Both the position numbers and the translations under genes were made by a program. The notes below the pieces were generated by a model. That model was not told the DNA's origin. It searched no databases and was given only the letters and a program-made list of their open reading frames with translations. A stretch of DNA of 42,004 nucleotides from Pseudomonadota bacterium. Its GTDB lineage: Bacteria > Pseudomonadota > Alphaproteobacteria > Ferrovibrionales > Ferrovibrionaceae. The stretch covers positions 1-42,004 of the forward strand of contig JAEYSS010000147.1 in assembly GCA_023434425.1 (NCBI GenBank), written 5' to 3'. Shown one piece after another: positions 15,685 to 25,560 of this stretch. Within the stretch, counting starts at the first letter, position 1; every line of letters starts with the position of its first letter.

Positions 15685-16398
15685 TCAGAGGGCGACGGAG
15701 CTGCGCACGATGGTTGCGGTTTTGCGCAGATGGATTTCCAGGGCGGCGACGGCGCGTTCGACATCGCGTTCCATGACGGCATCGAAAATCGCCTTGTGTT
15801 CGGCCGGTACATCTCGCGTACCAGTCTGCTGCGGCACAGATACCGACATGCGACGATAACGCTCGCTCTGTTCGTACAGCATCGCGCGCATACGCAGCAG
15901 CCAGTCGTTGCCGCAGGCGCCGACCAGTTCGGCATGGAAATCGGCATGGGCGCGCGACCAGGTCTCGCTTAAGTGCTGGTCCTTGCCGGCCTCGGTCTGG
16001 CTCAGACGCGACAGCCTGTGCCAGCTCGCCACCAGCCGGCTTTCCCAGGCAAGGTCGCCGCGCTCGATCGAGGTGCGCAGGCACAGCGCCTCGATGGCGA
16101 TGCGGGCTTCGGTGATATCGGCGAGTTCCTTGGGCGAAACCGGGCTCACCGTGTAACCCCGTTGCGGCTCGGATACCACCAGCGCTTCGGATTGCAGCAT
16201 CGACAGCGCCTCGCGCACCGCGCCGAGGCTCACATCCAGATCGGCCGCCAGCGCAGCGATATTCAGCTTGGTGCCGGGCAGGTGGTGGCAGGACAGGATG
16301 TCGGCGCGGATCTGGGTATAGGCGCGATGCGCTTTGGTACCCGGAGTTTCAGCCAGGACAGCAGGGACGGCATCAACGGGGCTGTGGATTATTTTCAT
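15685..16398 (-). CDS. GntR-family (FCD-type) transcriptional regulator
   Basis: 237 aa from the ATG at 16398; upstream in-frame starts would overlap the divergent dioxygenase gene region. An N-terminal winged helix-turn-helix (about 20-85: AYTQIRADILSCHHLPGTKLNIAALAADLDVSLGAVREALSMLQSEALV) is followed by an all-helical FCD ligand domain with EARIAIEALCLR, HADFHAELV and EHKAIFDAVMERD. The Asp/His residues normally bind metal and a small organic acid effector. It is divergent from the dioxygenase/ABC-transporter operon and co-directional with the RutE/YCII pair, so it probably represses both until a pathway intermediate binds. Confidence 0.92.
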   Translation of the reverse strand: MKIIHSPVDAVPAVLAETPGTKAHRAYTQIRADILSCHHLPGTKLNIAALAADLDVSLGAVREALSMLQSEALVVSEPQRGYTVSPVSPKELADITEARIAIEALCLRTSIERGDLAWESRLVASWHRLSRLSQTEAGKDQHLSETWSRAHADFHAELVGACGNDWLLRMRAMLYEQSERYRRMSVSVPQQTGTRDVPAEHKAIFDAVMERDVERAVAALEIHLRKTATIVRSSVAL

Positions 16399-16492
16399 TT
16401 GAAAAATATATTGCGATGGCCGAAATCTATGTGTAAGACGAAAATATAGAAAAACACGGACCCATACAAGGGCGGTTTTGGAGGAAACAGGC
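16399..16492. promoter_or_regulatory. Divergent GntR/dioxygenase promoter region
   Basis: An AT-rich 94-bp spacer between divergent start codons. A near-direct repeat, GAAAAATATA (16401-16410) and GAAAATATAG (16440-16449), lies 39 bp apart. TATATT (16407-16412) and AATATA (16443-16448) form an inverted pair. These are candidate GntR operators or overlapping -10 elements. GGAGG at 16480-16484 is the ribosome-binding site of the dioxygenase. I cannot place -35 boxes with confidence. Confidence 0.45.
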
Positions 16493-17449
16493 ATGGCAGA
16501 TCCCCGGCGTCCCGGCGTGACCGCAATTCATTCCCTTGATCGCTTTGTCTTCAGCGTGCCGGACCTCGGCGTCGCGAAGCAGTATTTCACCGACTTCGGC
16601 CTCGATGTGCGTCAGGTCGGCAATCGCCTCGATCTCTATACCTTTGGCCATACGCATCGCTGGGGCTCGATCTTCGAAAGCGGCAAGCCGAAGAAGCTCG
16701 AATACCTCGCACTCGGCGTCTATGCCGAGGATTACGAGCCGCTGCGCAAGCATCTGGAAAAGACCGGCGTCAAGCTGATCGATCCGCATCCGCTGGTGGA
16801 TGAGCAGGGCTTCTGGCTGCGCGACCCCGATGGCATCACCCTGCAGGTCGTGGTGGCCGAGAAATCCTCGCCCAGCGTGAAGGGCGAGACCTTCGGCCCG
16901 ATGAACATGAAGAATCCGGCCGGTACCGAAATCGGCATCAACCGCCGCTCGATGCAGCCGGTGAAGCCGGTGCGCCTGACCCATGCACTGCTGTTCTGCT
17001 CGGATGTGCCGCGCTCGCTGAAGTTCTATCGCGAAGCCATGGGCATGAACCTGTCGGATCAGTCCGGCGACGGTATTGCCTTCATGCACGGCGTGCATTC
17101 CAGCGATCATCATCTGCTGGCTTTTGCCAAGTCCGACGGCCCGGGCCTGCATCACACCAGCTGGGTGGTGCGCGGCATCGACGAAGTCGGCCTCGGCATG
17201 GAGCAGATGGTGGGCAAGGGTTACAAATACGGCTGGGGTCTGGGCCGCCACGTGCTGGGCTCAAACTACTTCTACTACCAGCGCGACCCTTGGGGCAGCT
17301 TCACCGAATATTCCTACGACATCGATTTCGTCGGCCTCGATGGCTGGCCGGCGCAGGATCATCCGCCGGAGGATTCCTTCTACCTCTGGGGTCCGGCCGT
17401 GCCGGAAGACTTCATCACCAATCACGAAACCCAGGCCCATAAGGCCTGA
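16493..17449 (+). CDS. VOC-family extradiol ring-cleavage dioxygenase
   Basis: 318 aa from the ATG at 16493 (GGAGG 8 bp upstream). Two tandem vicinal-oxygen-chelate modules, about 12-125 and 158-285, the layout of type I extradiol dioxygenases. The likely Fe(II) ligands lie in the C-terminal module: H164 (LTHALLF), H220 or H221 (GLHHTSW) and E272 (FTEYSYDID). Such enzymes cleave catechol-type rings next to the hydroxyls. The exact substrate is unknown, though 2,3-dihydroxybiphenyl and isopropylcatechol dioxygenases share the pattern. It leads an operon with an FAH-fold hydrolase and an ABC importer, consistent with uptake and meta-cleavage of an aromatic compound. Confidence 0.85.
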   Translation: MADPRRPGVTAIHSLDRFVFSVPDLGVAKQYFTDFGLDVRQVGNRLDLYTFGHTHRWGSIFESGKPKKLEYLALGVYAEDYEPLRKHLEKTGVKLIDPHPLVDEQGFWLRDPDGITLQVVVAEKSSPSVKGETFGPMNMKNPAGTEIGINRRSMQPVKPVRLTHALLFCSDVPRSLKFYREAMGMNLSDQSGDGIAFMHGVHSSDHHLLAFAKSDGPGLHHTSWVVRGIDEVGLGMEQMVGKGYKYGWGLGRHVLGSNYFYYQRDPWGSFTEYSYDIDFVGLDGWPAQDHPPEDSFYLWGPAVPEDFITNHETQAHKA

Positions 17450-17484
17450 ACAGAAAATCTGCTGTAAAAGAGGACTGTCTCTCC

Positions 17485-18336
17485 ATGCGTCTGCTCAACT
17501 ATCTGAACAACGGCAAGGCTTCGCTCGGCGCCCGTGTTGGCGACAACATCGTCGATCTGACTTCGGTGGCTGCCAGCGTCGATGCGCTGCTCGCCCAGGG
17601 TGCCAGCGGTCTCGCCAAGGCGAAGGAAGCCGCGGCCAAGGCGGGCGCCTCTACGCTGCCGTTCAAGGGTGCCAAGCTGCTGCCGCCGGTGCTCAATCCG
17701 TCCAAGGCGATCGCGGTCGGCCTGAACTACATCGACCATGCTGCTGAAAGCCCCTACAAGGACGCGCCGAAATACCCGGTGCTGTTCCATCGTTTTCCGT
17801 CCTCCTGGGTCGCCCATGACGAAGCCCTGATCAAGCCGAAGGTGTCGGACCAGTTCGATTACGAGGCCGAGCTGGCCGTGATCATCGGCAAGGCCGGCCG
17901 CTACATCTCCAAGGACAAGGCGCTGGAGCATGTTGTTGGCTACTCGCTGTTCAACGATGGCTCGATCCGCGACTATCAGTTCAAGTCGCACCAGTGGATG
18001 ATCGGCAAGAATTTCGACAAGACCGCGTCTTTCGGTCCGGAACTGGTCACCGCCGACGAACTGCCGGCCGGCGCGGTCGGCCTGCGCATCCAGTGCCGCC
18101 TGAACGGCGAAGTGCTGCAGGATTCCAATACAGAACACATGATCTTCGACGTCGCGACACTGGTCAGCACCTGCTCGGAGATTTTCGAACTGGTGCCGGG
18201 CGACGTAATTATCTCGGGCACCCCGGCCGGCGTGGGCTTCGCCCGCAAGCCCCAGCTTTTCATGAAGCAGGGCGATGTGGTTGAAGTGGAAGTCGAGAAG
18301 GTGGGCGTTCTGCGCAACGGCATTAAGAACGAGTAA
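17485..18336 (+). CDS. Fumarylacetoacetate hydrolase family protein
   Basis: 283 aa. A small N-terminal domain (1-65) precedes the FAH catalytic domain. The metal site is visible: E127 and E129 in DYEAELAVIIG and D158 in LFNDGS. The conserved GLNYIDHAAE at 79-88 carries the catalytic-lid His. C-terminal motifs are SGTPAGVGF and GDVVEVEVEKVG. Family members hydrolyse or decarboxylate beta-diketo acids made by ring cleavage. Placed 35 bp after the dioxygenase gene, it most likely acts on the ring-cleavage product. AGAGGAC upstream is a moderate, rather distant ribosome-binding site. Confidence 0.9.
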   Translation: MRLLNYLNNGKASLGARVGDNIVDLTSVAASVDALLAQGASGLAKAKEAAAKAGASTLPFKGAKLLPPVLNPSKAIAVGLNYIDHAAESPYKDAPKYPVLFHRFPSSWVAHDEALIKPKVSDQFDYEAELAVIIGKAGRYISKDKALEHVVGYSLFNDGSIRDYQFKSHQWMIGKNFDKTASFGPELVTADELPAGAVGLRIQCRLNGEVLQDSNTEHMIFDVATLVSTCSEIFELVPGDVIISGTPAGVGFARKPQLFMKQGDVVEVEVEKVGVLRNGIKNE

Positions 18337-18369
18337 GACGTCGATAAGACACACACCAGGGAGGAAACA

Positions 18370-19569
18370 ATGAAAAGCTTGAAACGGATTGTCGCCATGG
18401 CGGCAATCGCGGCGGGCTGTTTAAGCCTTGCCGCTTCACCTGTACTGGCACAGGGTGCACCGGTTCGCGTCGGCAGCACGCTGGCGCTGACCGGCCCGCT
18501 TTCGGCCACCGCGTTGGTCCATAAGCTGGTCGGAGAGATCTACGTTGAGGATCTCAACAGCCGCGGCGGCCTGCTGGGCCGCAAGGTGGAATGGATCGTC
18601 AAGGACGACCAATCCAAGCCGGACGTGGCGCGCACGCTCTATGAGCAGCTCGTCACCTCCGACAAGGTCGACCTGCTGATGGGCCCCTATGCCACCGGCG
18701 CGATCCTGTCGGCCATCGGCGTGGCGCAGCGCTATAACAAGATGCTGATCCATCACACCATGGGCGTGCCGTCGCTGGCGAAGTACGACATGCACTTCCC
18801 GGCCTGGTCGCTCGGCCCGGATCCGGGCACGACGGTTCCGAACACGCTGTTCGATGCCCTGGCTGCTTCGCCGAAGCCGCCGAAGACCATCGCCATCGTC
18901 ACGTCGAAGTTCCCCTCGCTGCATTTCCTCAGCCTGGGGGCGCGCGAAGTGGCCAAGAAGCGTGGTCTGCAGGAAGTGCTGTTCCTCGAATGGGAATTTG
19001 GCAACCGTGACTTCGGTCCGATCGCGGCCCGCGTGAAGGATGCCAAGCCCGATCTCGTCTTCGTCGGCGATATCGGCCTGGAAGGCAACATGCTGCTTGA
19101 GGCGATGAAGAAGCTCGACTATGAGCCGCCGCTGCATTTCCATCTCTACCCGGCTCCGGGTCCTATGGCGACGGCACCGGAAACCAAGAACGCACTCTCG
19201 GTCACCATCTTTGAAGAGCATGCGCCCTTCACCAACGACCCGGTGGCTGCGAAGTTCGTGAAGACCTACAACGAGCGGGCCAAGGCCGCCGGCTTCCCCT
19301 ACAGCAAGGTGGAAGTGCAGGCGGCAGCCAGCTTCACGGCCTGGCAGCTGCTCGAAGCCTCGGTGGTTGCGACCAAGAGCCTGGACGACAAGAAGATGGC
19401 GGCATGGCTCAAGGCCAATCAGGTCAAGACCATCCAGGGCACGCTGCGCTTCGACAAGGGTAACAACTTCGGTGACGACCTGATGCGTATCAAGCAGGTG
19501 CAGAACGGCAACTGGGTCACGGTCTGGCCGAAGGAATGGGCCGCTCCGGGCGCCACGCTCAAGCAGTAA
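18370..19569 (+). CDS. ABC transporter substrate-binding protein (LivK-like)
   Basis: 399 aa with a clear Sec signal peptide (about 1-27, MKSLKRIVAMAAIAAGCLSL...ASPVLAQ) and a Peripla_BP_6 fold: VRVGSTLALTGPLS, EDLNSRGGLLGRKVEWIVKDDQSKPDVA, LLMGPYATGAILSA and VQAAASFTAWQLLEAS. GGGAGG lies just before the ATG. This family binds branched-chain amino acids, amides or aromatic acids in the periplasm. The catabolic neighbours argue for an aromatic or related carboxylate ligand here rather than leucine. It precedes its own two permeases and two ATPase domains. Confidence 0.92.
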   Translation: MKSLKRIVAMAAIAAGCLSLAASPVLAQGAPVRVGSTLALTGPLSATALVHKLVGEIYVEDLNSRGGLLGRKVEWIVKDDQSKPDVARTLYEQLVTSDKVDLLMGPYATGAILSAIGVAQRYNKMLIHHTMGVPSLAKYDMHFPAWSLGPDPGTTVPNTLFDALAASPKPPKTIAIVTSKFPSLHFLSLGAREVAKKRGLQEVLFLEWEFGNRDFGPIAARVKDAKPDLVFVGDIGLEGNMLLEAMKKLDYEPPLHFHLYPAPGPMATAPETKNALSVTIFEEHAPFTNDPVAAKFVKTYNERAKAAGFPYSKVEVQAAASFTAWQLLEASVVATKSLDDKKMAAWLKANQVKTIQGTLRFDKGNNFGDDLMRIKQVQNGNWVTVWPKEWAAPGATLKQ

Positions 19570-19590
19570 TCGTAAAAGAGTACATTCCTT

Positions 19591-20448
19591 ATGACTGTCC
19601 CAAGCCTGAACCTTCTGCTGCAATCCATCCTGTCCGGTATATTCATTGGCGGGATGTACAGCCTGATCGGTCTGGGCTTGGGATTGTCCTGGGGCCTGCT
19701 GCGCCAGATCAACCTGGCGCATTTCGGCTTCGTCTTTCTCTCTGCCTATCTCAGCTACCATATGGTGTCGGTCTGGGGCATCGATCCGCTGCTCACGCTG
19801 CTGATCCTGCCGCCATTCTTCTTCGCCATCGGCGTGGCGCAGCAGTGGCTGCTGTCGCGCTTCAAGATTTCTCCCTTCAACTCTCTGCTCGTCACCTTCG
19901 GTTTCACGGTGATGATCGAAAGCCTGATCCAGTATGTCTGGACTGCCGACTTCCGCAAATTGCAGTCGGTCTATGGCGAGGAGAAGTTCAAGATCGGCGG
20001 CCTGTTCGTGCCGGTACCGGAACTGCTGACCCTGCTGCTCGCCATCCTGTTCGCCTTCGGTGTCTGGGCGGCGATGCGCTTCACCGATATCGGCAAGGCG
20101 ATGCGTGCCATGGCCGAGGATGGACCTATTGCGGCGGCCTTCGGCATCAACCAGCGCTGGCTGTCGCTGATGCTGTCAGGTACCTGCGTCGCACTGGCTT
20201 CCATTGCGGGCGTCTGCTTCGCGCTCACGTTCACCCTGACGCCGACGCAGATTTTCTCCTGGGTCGGCGTCGTCTTTGCCGTGGTGATGCTGGGCGGGCT
20301 GGGCAGCGCGCTGGGGCCGCTGGTTGCCGGCATCATCATCGGAGTGAGCGAGGCCATTGCCATGGCCATCTTCGCGCCAAGCTGGGCGCCCATTGTATCC
20401 TTCTCGCTGCTGATCCTCATGCTGCTGTTCCGTCCGGGTAGGGCCTGA
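19591..20448 (+). CDS. Branched-chain-type ABC transporter permease (LivH-like)
   Basis: 285 aa, polytopic, with about eight hydrophobic spans. The opening LLLQSILSGIFIGGMYSLIGLGLGLSWG is the signature first helix of LivH. The cytoplasmic coupling loop is present around GKAMRAMAEDGPIAAAFGINQRW (about 168-190). C-terminal VVMLGGLGSALGPLVAGIIIGVSEA is likewise typical. It forms one half of the membrane channel with the LivM half encoded by the next gene, which starts two bases after this stop. Confidence 0.93.
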   Translation: MTVPSLNLLLQSILSGIFIGGMYSLIGLGLGLSWGLLRQINLAHFGFVFLSAYLSYHMVSVWGIDPLLTLLILPPFFFAIGVAQQWLLSRFKISPFNSLLVTFGFTVMIESLIQYVWTADFRKLQSVYGEEKFKIGGLFVPVPELLTLLLAILFAFGVWAAMRFTDIGKAMRAMAEDGPIAAAFGINQRWLSLMLSGTCVALASIAGVCFALTFTLTPTQIFSWVGVVFAVVMLGGLGSALGPLVAGIIIGVSEAIAMAIFAPSWAPIVSFSLLILMLLFRPGRA

Positions 20449-20450
20449 TC

Positions 20451-22224
20451 ATGAACAAGGCCATCGTCTCCGGCATTCTCGCAGCCGGCATCGCTTTTGC
20501 GGCGCTGCCCTGGCTCGGCGCGCCGGCTTTCTGGGAATCCTTCCTCTACCTGCTGTTCCACTGGATCATCCTCGCGGTGTCGTGGAACATCCTGTCGGGC
20601 TACACCGGCTACTTCTCCTTCGGTCATGGCGCCTTCTTCGGCGCCGGCATCTACGGCACGGCCTATCTGGCCGGTACCATCGGCTGGCCCTTCCTTGCCA
20701 CGCTGCCTGCCGCGGTTTTCGTCGCTGCCGCGTTGGGCGTGGCACTGGGCGCCGTCGTCTTCCGTGTCGCCAGTGTGCGCGGGGAACTGTTTGCGTTGCT
20801 GACGCTCGCCGTCACTTTTGTGCTCGCCACCATCATCCTCAACACCAGGATCGATGGCGGTCCCGGCATCTACCTGCTCGGCGTCGATATCCCGAAGCTC
20901 GGCCCGTCGCCGTCGGCCTCGCTCTACATGCTTGGCCTGGTCAGCGCGGTGGTCACGCTGCTGATCTCCTACTGGATCTATGCCTCGAAGTTCGGCGCCG
21001 GACTCTTCGCCATCCATGATGACGAAGATGTAGCCGAGGTGATGGGTGTGCCGACCTATCGCTTCAAGCTCTATGCGCTGGCGATCTCCTGCGGCCTTGC
21101 CGGTCTGGCCGGCGGTATCCATGCGGTGTTCATCTCCTATGTCACGGTGTCGGAAACCTTCTCGATCACGGTGCCGCTGTCTGTGGTGCTGATGAGCATC
21201 CTGGGCGGCAGCCGGCACTGGATCGGGCCAGCCGTGGGCGCAGTCTTCATCACCTGCCTGCTGTATTTCTTCACCTCCGGCGATTTCGCTGTCTTCGGCC
21301 GCGCCATGGTCGGCCTGATCCTGGTGATTGTGATCCTGTTCATGCCAACCGGCGTGCTGGGCGTGTTCACCAACTGGCGCCATGCCCGGCGCAAGCAGCA
21401 GGCGGCCGTAGAGCCTCCGCCCATTCATGATGGTGGGGCGCATGACGGCGTGGAGGGACAGGCGGCGCCGGTGGTGCGGCTGGCCACCAGGCCGGTGATC
21501 TCGGGCGAGCCGCTGCTGCAGGTGCGCGGCCTGACGAAAGCCTTCGGCGGCATGAAAGCGCTCAATGACGTGACGCTGGAGGTTCGCAAGGGCGAAATCC
21601 TCGGCCTGATCGGGCCCAACGGATCCGGCAAATCGACCTTCATCAACGTGGCCAGCGGCCATTTCAAGCCGACCGCCGGCGAAATCGTCTTCGATGGCAA
21701 GACGCTGACCGGGCTGGACGCGCATCGTTTTGCCCAGGCCGGCATCGCGCGCACCTATCAGATCCCGCGCCCGTTCGGGCAGATGACCGTGCTGGAGAAC
21801 GTCGCCATGGTCGGCATGTTCGGCGGTGAGGGCATGAGCCGTGCCGAGGCAACGAAGCAGGCCGAGGAATTCATCGCCTTTGCCGGTCTGTCGCACCGGG
21901 CGCATGTGCTGCCGGAGGATCTGAACCTGCATCAGCGCAAGTTCCTCGAACTGGCGCGTGCGCTGGCGGCGCGGCCCAAGCTGTTGATGCTGGACGAGGT
22001 GCTGTCCGGCCTGACACCCAGCGAGATCAACGAAGCCATCGAGATGATCCAGCGCATCCGCGATCGCGGCACGACGATCATCTTCGTCGAGCATGTGATG
22101 CGCGCGGTGATGGCGCTGACCGACCGTATCGTGGTGCTGAATTACGGTGGTCTGATCGCGCAAGGCGCAGCGATGGATGTGATGAACGACGATCAGGTCA
22201 AGGCGGCCTATCTGGGGAAAGCCC

Positions 22225-22232
<8 letters not shown>
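20451..22232 (+). CDS. Fused LivM-type permease and LivG-type ATPase
   Basis: 593 aa single frame joining two normally separate subunits. Residues 1-310 are a LivM permease (ILSGYTGYFSFGHGAFFGAG, AIHDDEDVAEVMGVPTYRFKLYALAIS, SVVLMSILGGSRHWIGPAVGA). A 40-residue hydrophilic linker (about 311-352) leads to the ATPase, about 355-590. Walker A GPNGSGKST is at 388-396 and Walker B LLMLDEVLSG at 511-520. The H-loop is in FVEHVMRAV. The ABC signature is unusual, LNLHQRKFLE at about 491-500, instead of LSGGQ. The fusion ties one ATPase to one permease; the other half is LivF with LivH. Confidence 0.92.
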
Positions 22233-22932
<700 letters not shown>

Positions 22933-22948
22933 GAGCGCTTGGGTCCGT

Positions 22949-23061
22949 CCTGTTTCCGCCCGTTTCGTCCCGTTCCGAGGCCAGTCCCGTCCCATTCGGG
23001 CCCAGTTCGATCCCGTTCCAGCCTGTTCCGTCCTGTTTTGCTCTGTTTCGGCCTGTTTGAG
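22949..23061. repeat. Degenerate 10-bp tandem array (CCYGTTYCG-like), 11 units
   Basis: Starting 17 bp after the livF stop, a GTT-containing motif recurs with near-constant spacing: cores at 22952, 22962, 22972, 22984 (GTC), 22994 (ATT), 23005, 23015, 23025, 23035, 23045 and 23055. Typical units are CCTGTTTCCG, CCCGTTTCGT, CCCGTTCCAG and CCTGTTTCGG-like. The units are diverged, but position-specific conservation is plain. No convincing gene covers it: the frames give low-complexity Pro/Arg/Phe or Gln/Thr/Arg stretches. It could be a protein-binding array, a Rho-type termination zone (C-rich, G-poor on the plus strand) or a decayed minisatellite. Confidence 0.7.
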
Positions 23062-23464
23062 CCAGCTGAAATCCGCCTTAAACACCTGGCGTTGTGTGCC
23101 ATGGCGTTGATTTTCCTATCTACGGTGTCCAACAGCAGCAGCAGCAAAGGCGGTGGTTCGCGCCGGCATCCGTGCGAACAATTGTTCTATTTGTAGGAAT
23201 AATAACATATAATCGATCAGAGTCCAACGAGGATTCGTAGTCACAAGAGAGATCCCCGTGTGTGGGGACGTCGCCACTGGATCCGCGACATCTGCGCCGC
23301 GCTCGGCCGGCCAGGGGGCGGATCCGGCAGTGCTTACACATCCACCACTGATCGTGGCCGGCATGGGCGGGCCACCAACCTGGCCGGTTGCGACGGATCA
23401 TGCGCTTGTCACCGGCCTTCCGTCCTGCAGGCCTTATCCTCCCCGGTTGAACGAGGAGACACGC
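23062..23464 (+). promoter_or_regulatory. Leader region of the FkbM gene with perfect palindrome and TATAAT
   Basis: This non-coding stretch contains a perfect 12-bp palindrome GAACAATTGTTC (23176-23187), followed 20 bp later by a consensus TATAAT (23208-23213). The -35 position (about 23185-23190, TTCTAT) is poor, as expected for an activated or repressed promoter. The palindrome abuts it and is a good operator candidate. A leader of about 240 nt follows, ending with GAGGAG (23453-23458) six bases before the FkbM start. I see no clear riboswitch. Confidence 0.45.
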
Positions 23465-24343
23465 ATGCTGACAGAAAGCCATTCTTCCAGATCTTCCGGG
23501 GCCGGTTTCATCGGCGCAGGCCTGCTGCGCGACGGCAGGCGCACCCTGCGGTCGCTCTGCCCGCAATCCGTACTGAACTGGCGCGAGGAGCAGTTCTATC
23601 TGCGCTACGGCGAAGTGGAACTGCATCTGCTCGACCTGCTGTGCGATCCGCAGCGCGACTCGATCGACGTCGGCGCCAATGACGGCAGCTATGTGCATTT
23701 CATGCGCAAGCATTCCCGCATGGTGCATGCCTTCGAGCCGATGCCGTCGCTGGCGGAAGCGCTGCGGGAGAAATTCGAAAGCAAGGTGACGGTGCATCCG
23801 GTGGCATTGTCGCGCGAGACCGGGGAAACCGAACTGCGTATTCCGGTGGTGGATGGTGTGGCGGTGACGGGCTGTTCGACCATTTCGGGCGATGCTTCGG
23901 CCACCTATCCCGGCTTCACCACGATCCGCGTCGCGCTGGACCGGCTCGACGCGATCTACGCCGGCGATGTCGGATTCATCAAGATCGACGTGGAAGGGCA
24001 CGAACAGGCGGTGCTGGATGGCGCCGCCGGCACCATCCGTCGCTGCCGGCCGCGCATGCTGGTGGAAGTGGACGAGCGGCTGTCGCCGGGCGGCCTGGCC
24101 CGGGCGCGCAGTTATTTCGACGATCTGGGCTATCGCGGGTATTTCGTGGCGGACGGCGGGTTGCACCTGATCAAGTCATTTTCCTCCGACAAGTATCAGC
24201 GGCCGGAAAACCTGCCCGATCTGAAGGCACCGCTCAGCAAGCGGGAAAGGTTCGGGCGGTATCTCTACAACTTCATTTTCCTGCCGCCCGATGAGTCGCC
24301 GGCACTGCCGGACCGTATTGCCGAAAGGCTTAAGCGCCTCTAA
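23465..24343 (+). CDS. FkbM family SAM-dependent methyltransferase
   Basis: 292 aa from the ATG at 23465, chosen for the GAGGAG at the right distance; an open frame extends upstream to 23258 without a ribosome site. The SAM-binding motif I is SIDVGANDGSY (about 66-76), with FEPMPSLAEALREKF as motif II. FIKIDVEGHEQAVLDGA and PRMLVEVDE are the FkbM hallmarks. The family O-methylates sugars or polyketides. With the adjacent glycosyltransferase and aminotransferase it may modify a surface glycan. Its stop overlaps that of the convergent glycosyltransferase gene by 4 bp. Confidence 0.9.
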   Translation: MLTESHSSRSSGAGFIGAGLLRDGRRTLRSLCPQSVLNWREEQFYLRYGEVELHLLDLLCDPQRDSIDVGANDGSYVHFMRKHSRMVHAFEPMPSLAEALREKFESKVTVHPVALSRETGETELRIPVVDGVAVTGCSTISGDASATYPGFTTIRVALDRLDAIYAGDVGFIKIDVEGHEQAVLDGAAGTIRRCRPRMLVEVDERLSPGGLARARSYFDDLGYRGYFVADGGLHLIKSFSSDKYQRPENLPDLKAPLSKRERFGRYLYNFIFLPPDESPALPDRIAERLKRL

Positions 24344-25560
24344 CCGGCGCCTGCTTTCGCCAGGCCCGCTGCCGTGTCGATCCCGGTGCGGCGGCGGGCC
24401 TCGCCGAGCCGGCGCAGCAGGTTGCTGCCGATCTCCTGCCAGTCGAAGGCCTTTTCACAAACGGAGTAAGCGGCCATCTGTTGCGCATTCAGTGCGGGCA
24501 GATCGTCCATCGCATCGGCCACGCCACGGGCCAGGGCGGCGTGGCTGTCGAATTCCTGCAGCGATACGCCATCCACCAGCGGTGTGCCGGGAACCGCCCC
24601 CCGCATGGCGAAGACCGGCAGGCGGTGGAATACATAATCGAGCGTCTTGAGTTTGAAGCCTCCGAGCAGATCGGGCACCAGGGCGATGCGCGCTCCGTCC
24701 AGATAGGGCCGGATATCGGGCACGCCTCCGGTGAAGCGCACCGCCGGATAGTCCGCGGTCAGCCGGGCGAGGTAGTCGGCTTCGGTCTGCCCCACCACCT
24801 GCAACTCGATGCCGGCACCCTCGAACAGGGGGGTGGCCTCCCTGAGGAAGACTTCCAGGCTGATGCGCTTGGGCAACCAGTCGAAACTGCCGACGATCAC
24901 GGCACGGCGCGGCACGGAGCTGTCGAGGCGTCGCTGGCTGCGGCTGCCGCCATAGCCGGGCGGGAGCAGGGCGACCGGAGGGGCGCCGGGCGTTGCCGCA
25001 AACTTTGCCGTATCCTCCGGCGTGTTGGCGGTCAGCAGATCGGCATGGCGTATCAGGCGGCGCTCAAGCCAGGCAACCTTCACGGCGTCGAAGATACGCA
25101 GCAGGCGACGCGGCAGATCTGCCTCGTGCAGCGCGATGTGCCAGGCGACGCTGCGCTCGTGATTGTGCGAGAGGTAAACCACGGCGGTCTGTGGCCGGCG
25201 TCTCTGGCAGCGGACGACATCATCCAGCGCCCAGCCGACGGCGATGCTGTCGAACAGGATCGCGTCCCAGGGCTCAGCCAGGCATGCGGCGAGCGTCTGG
25301 CGCATCGCCGGCGTGCGGCTGCGCGACGAAACCTGCGGCCAGGGCGAGAGCAGGGCGGCAGATGAGGATTGTGGCGCCTGTGCGGCGAGACGCCAGAGAA
25401 GCTGCGCAGTATCAGCGCGCGCTGCAACGTCCCGCGCAAGACCAACGACCGTCAGTCTGGCACCGCTGGCCGCCAGCGCATCGATCAGCCCGCCCGAATA
25501 GATGTACTGGCCGTTGGTGCGGGGCTCGGGATCGGCAAGGGTGAGCCACAGGCATTTCAT
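24340..25560 (-). CDS. Glycosyltransferase, GT4/GT1-like (GT-B fold)
   Basis: 406 aa. The N-terminal Rossmann half starts MKCLWLTLADPEPRTNGQYIYSGGLIDAL, the acceptor side with a Gly-rich turn. The C-terminal donor half has VGSFDWLPKRISLEVFL, LQVVGQTEADYLARL, VRFTGGVPDIRPYL and ALVPDLLGGFKLKTLDYVFHRLPVFA. In that order they match the glycosyltransferase family 4 nucleotide-sugar site (E/D-x-GG-x-K-x-K). No signal peptide, so it is cytosolic or peripheral. The gene is convergent with fkbM (stops overlap) and divergent from the aminotransferase operon. Confidence 0.85.
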   Translation of the reverse strand: MKCLWLTLADPEPRTNGQYIYSGGLIDALAASGARLTVVGLARDVAARADTAQLLWRLAAQAPQSSSAALLSPWPQVSSRSRTPAMRQTLAACLAEPWDAILFDSIAVGWALDDVVRCQRRRPQTAVVYLSHNHERSVAWHIALHEADLPRRLLRIFDAVKVAWLERRLIRHADLLTANTPEDTAKFAATPGAPPVALLPPGYGGSRSQRRLDSSVPRRAVIVGSFDWLPKRISLEVFLREATPLFEGAGIELQVVGQTEADYLARLTADYPAVRFTGGVPDIRPYLDGARIALVPDLLGGFKLKTLDYVFHRLPVFAMRGAVPGTPLVDGVSLQEFDSHAALARGVADAMDDLPALNAQQMAAYSVCEKAFDWQEIGSNLLRRLGEARRRTGIDTAAGLAKAGAG

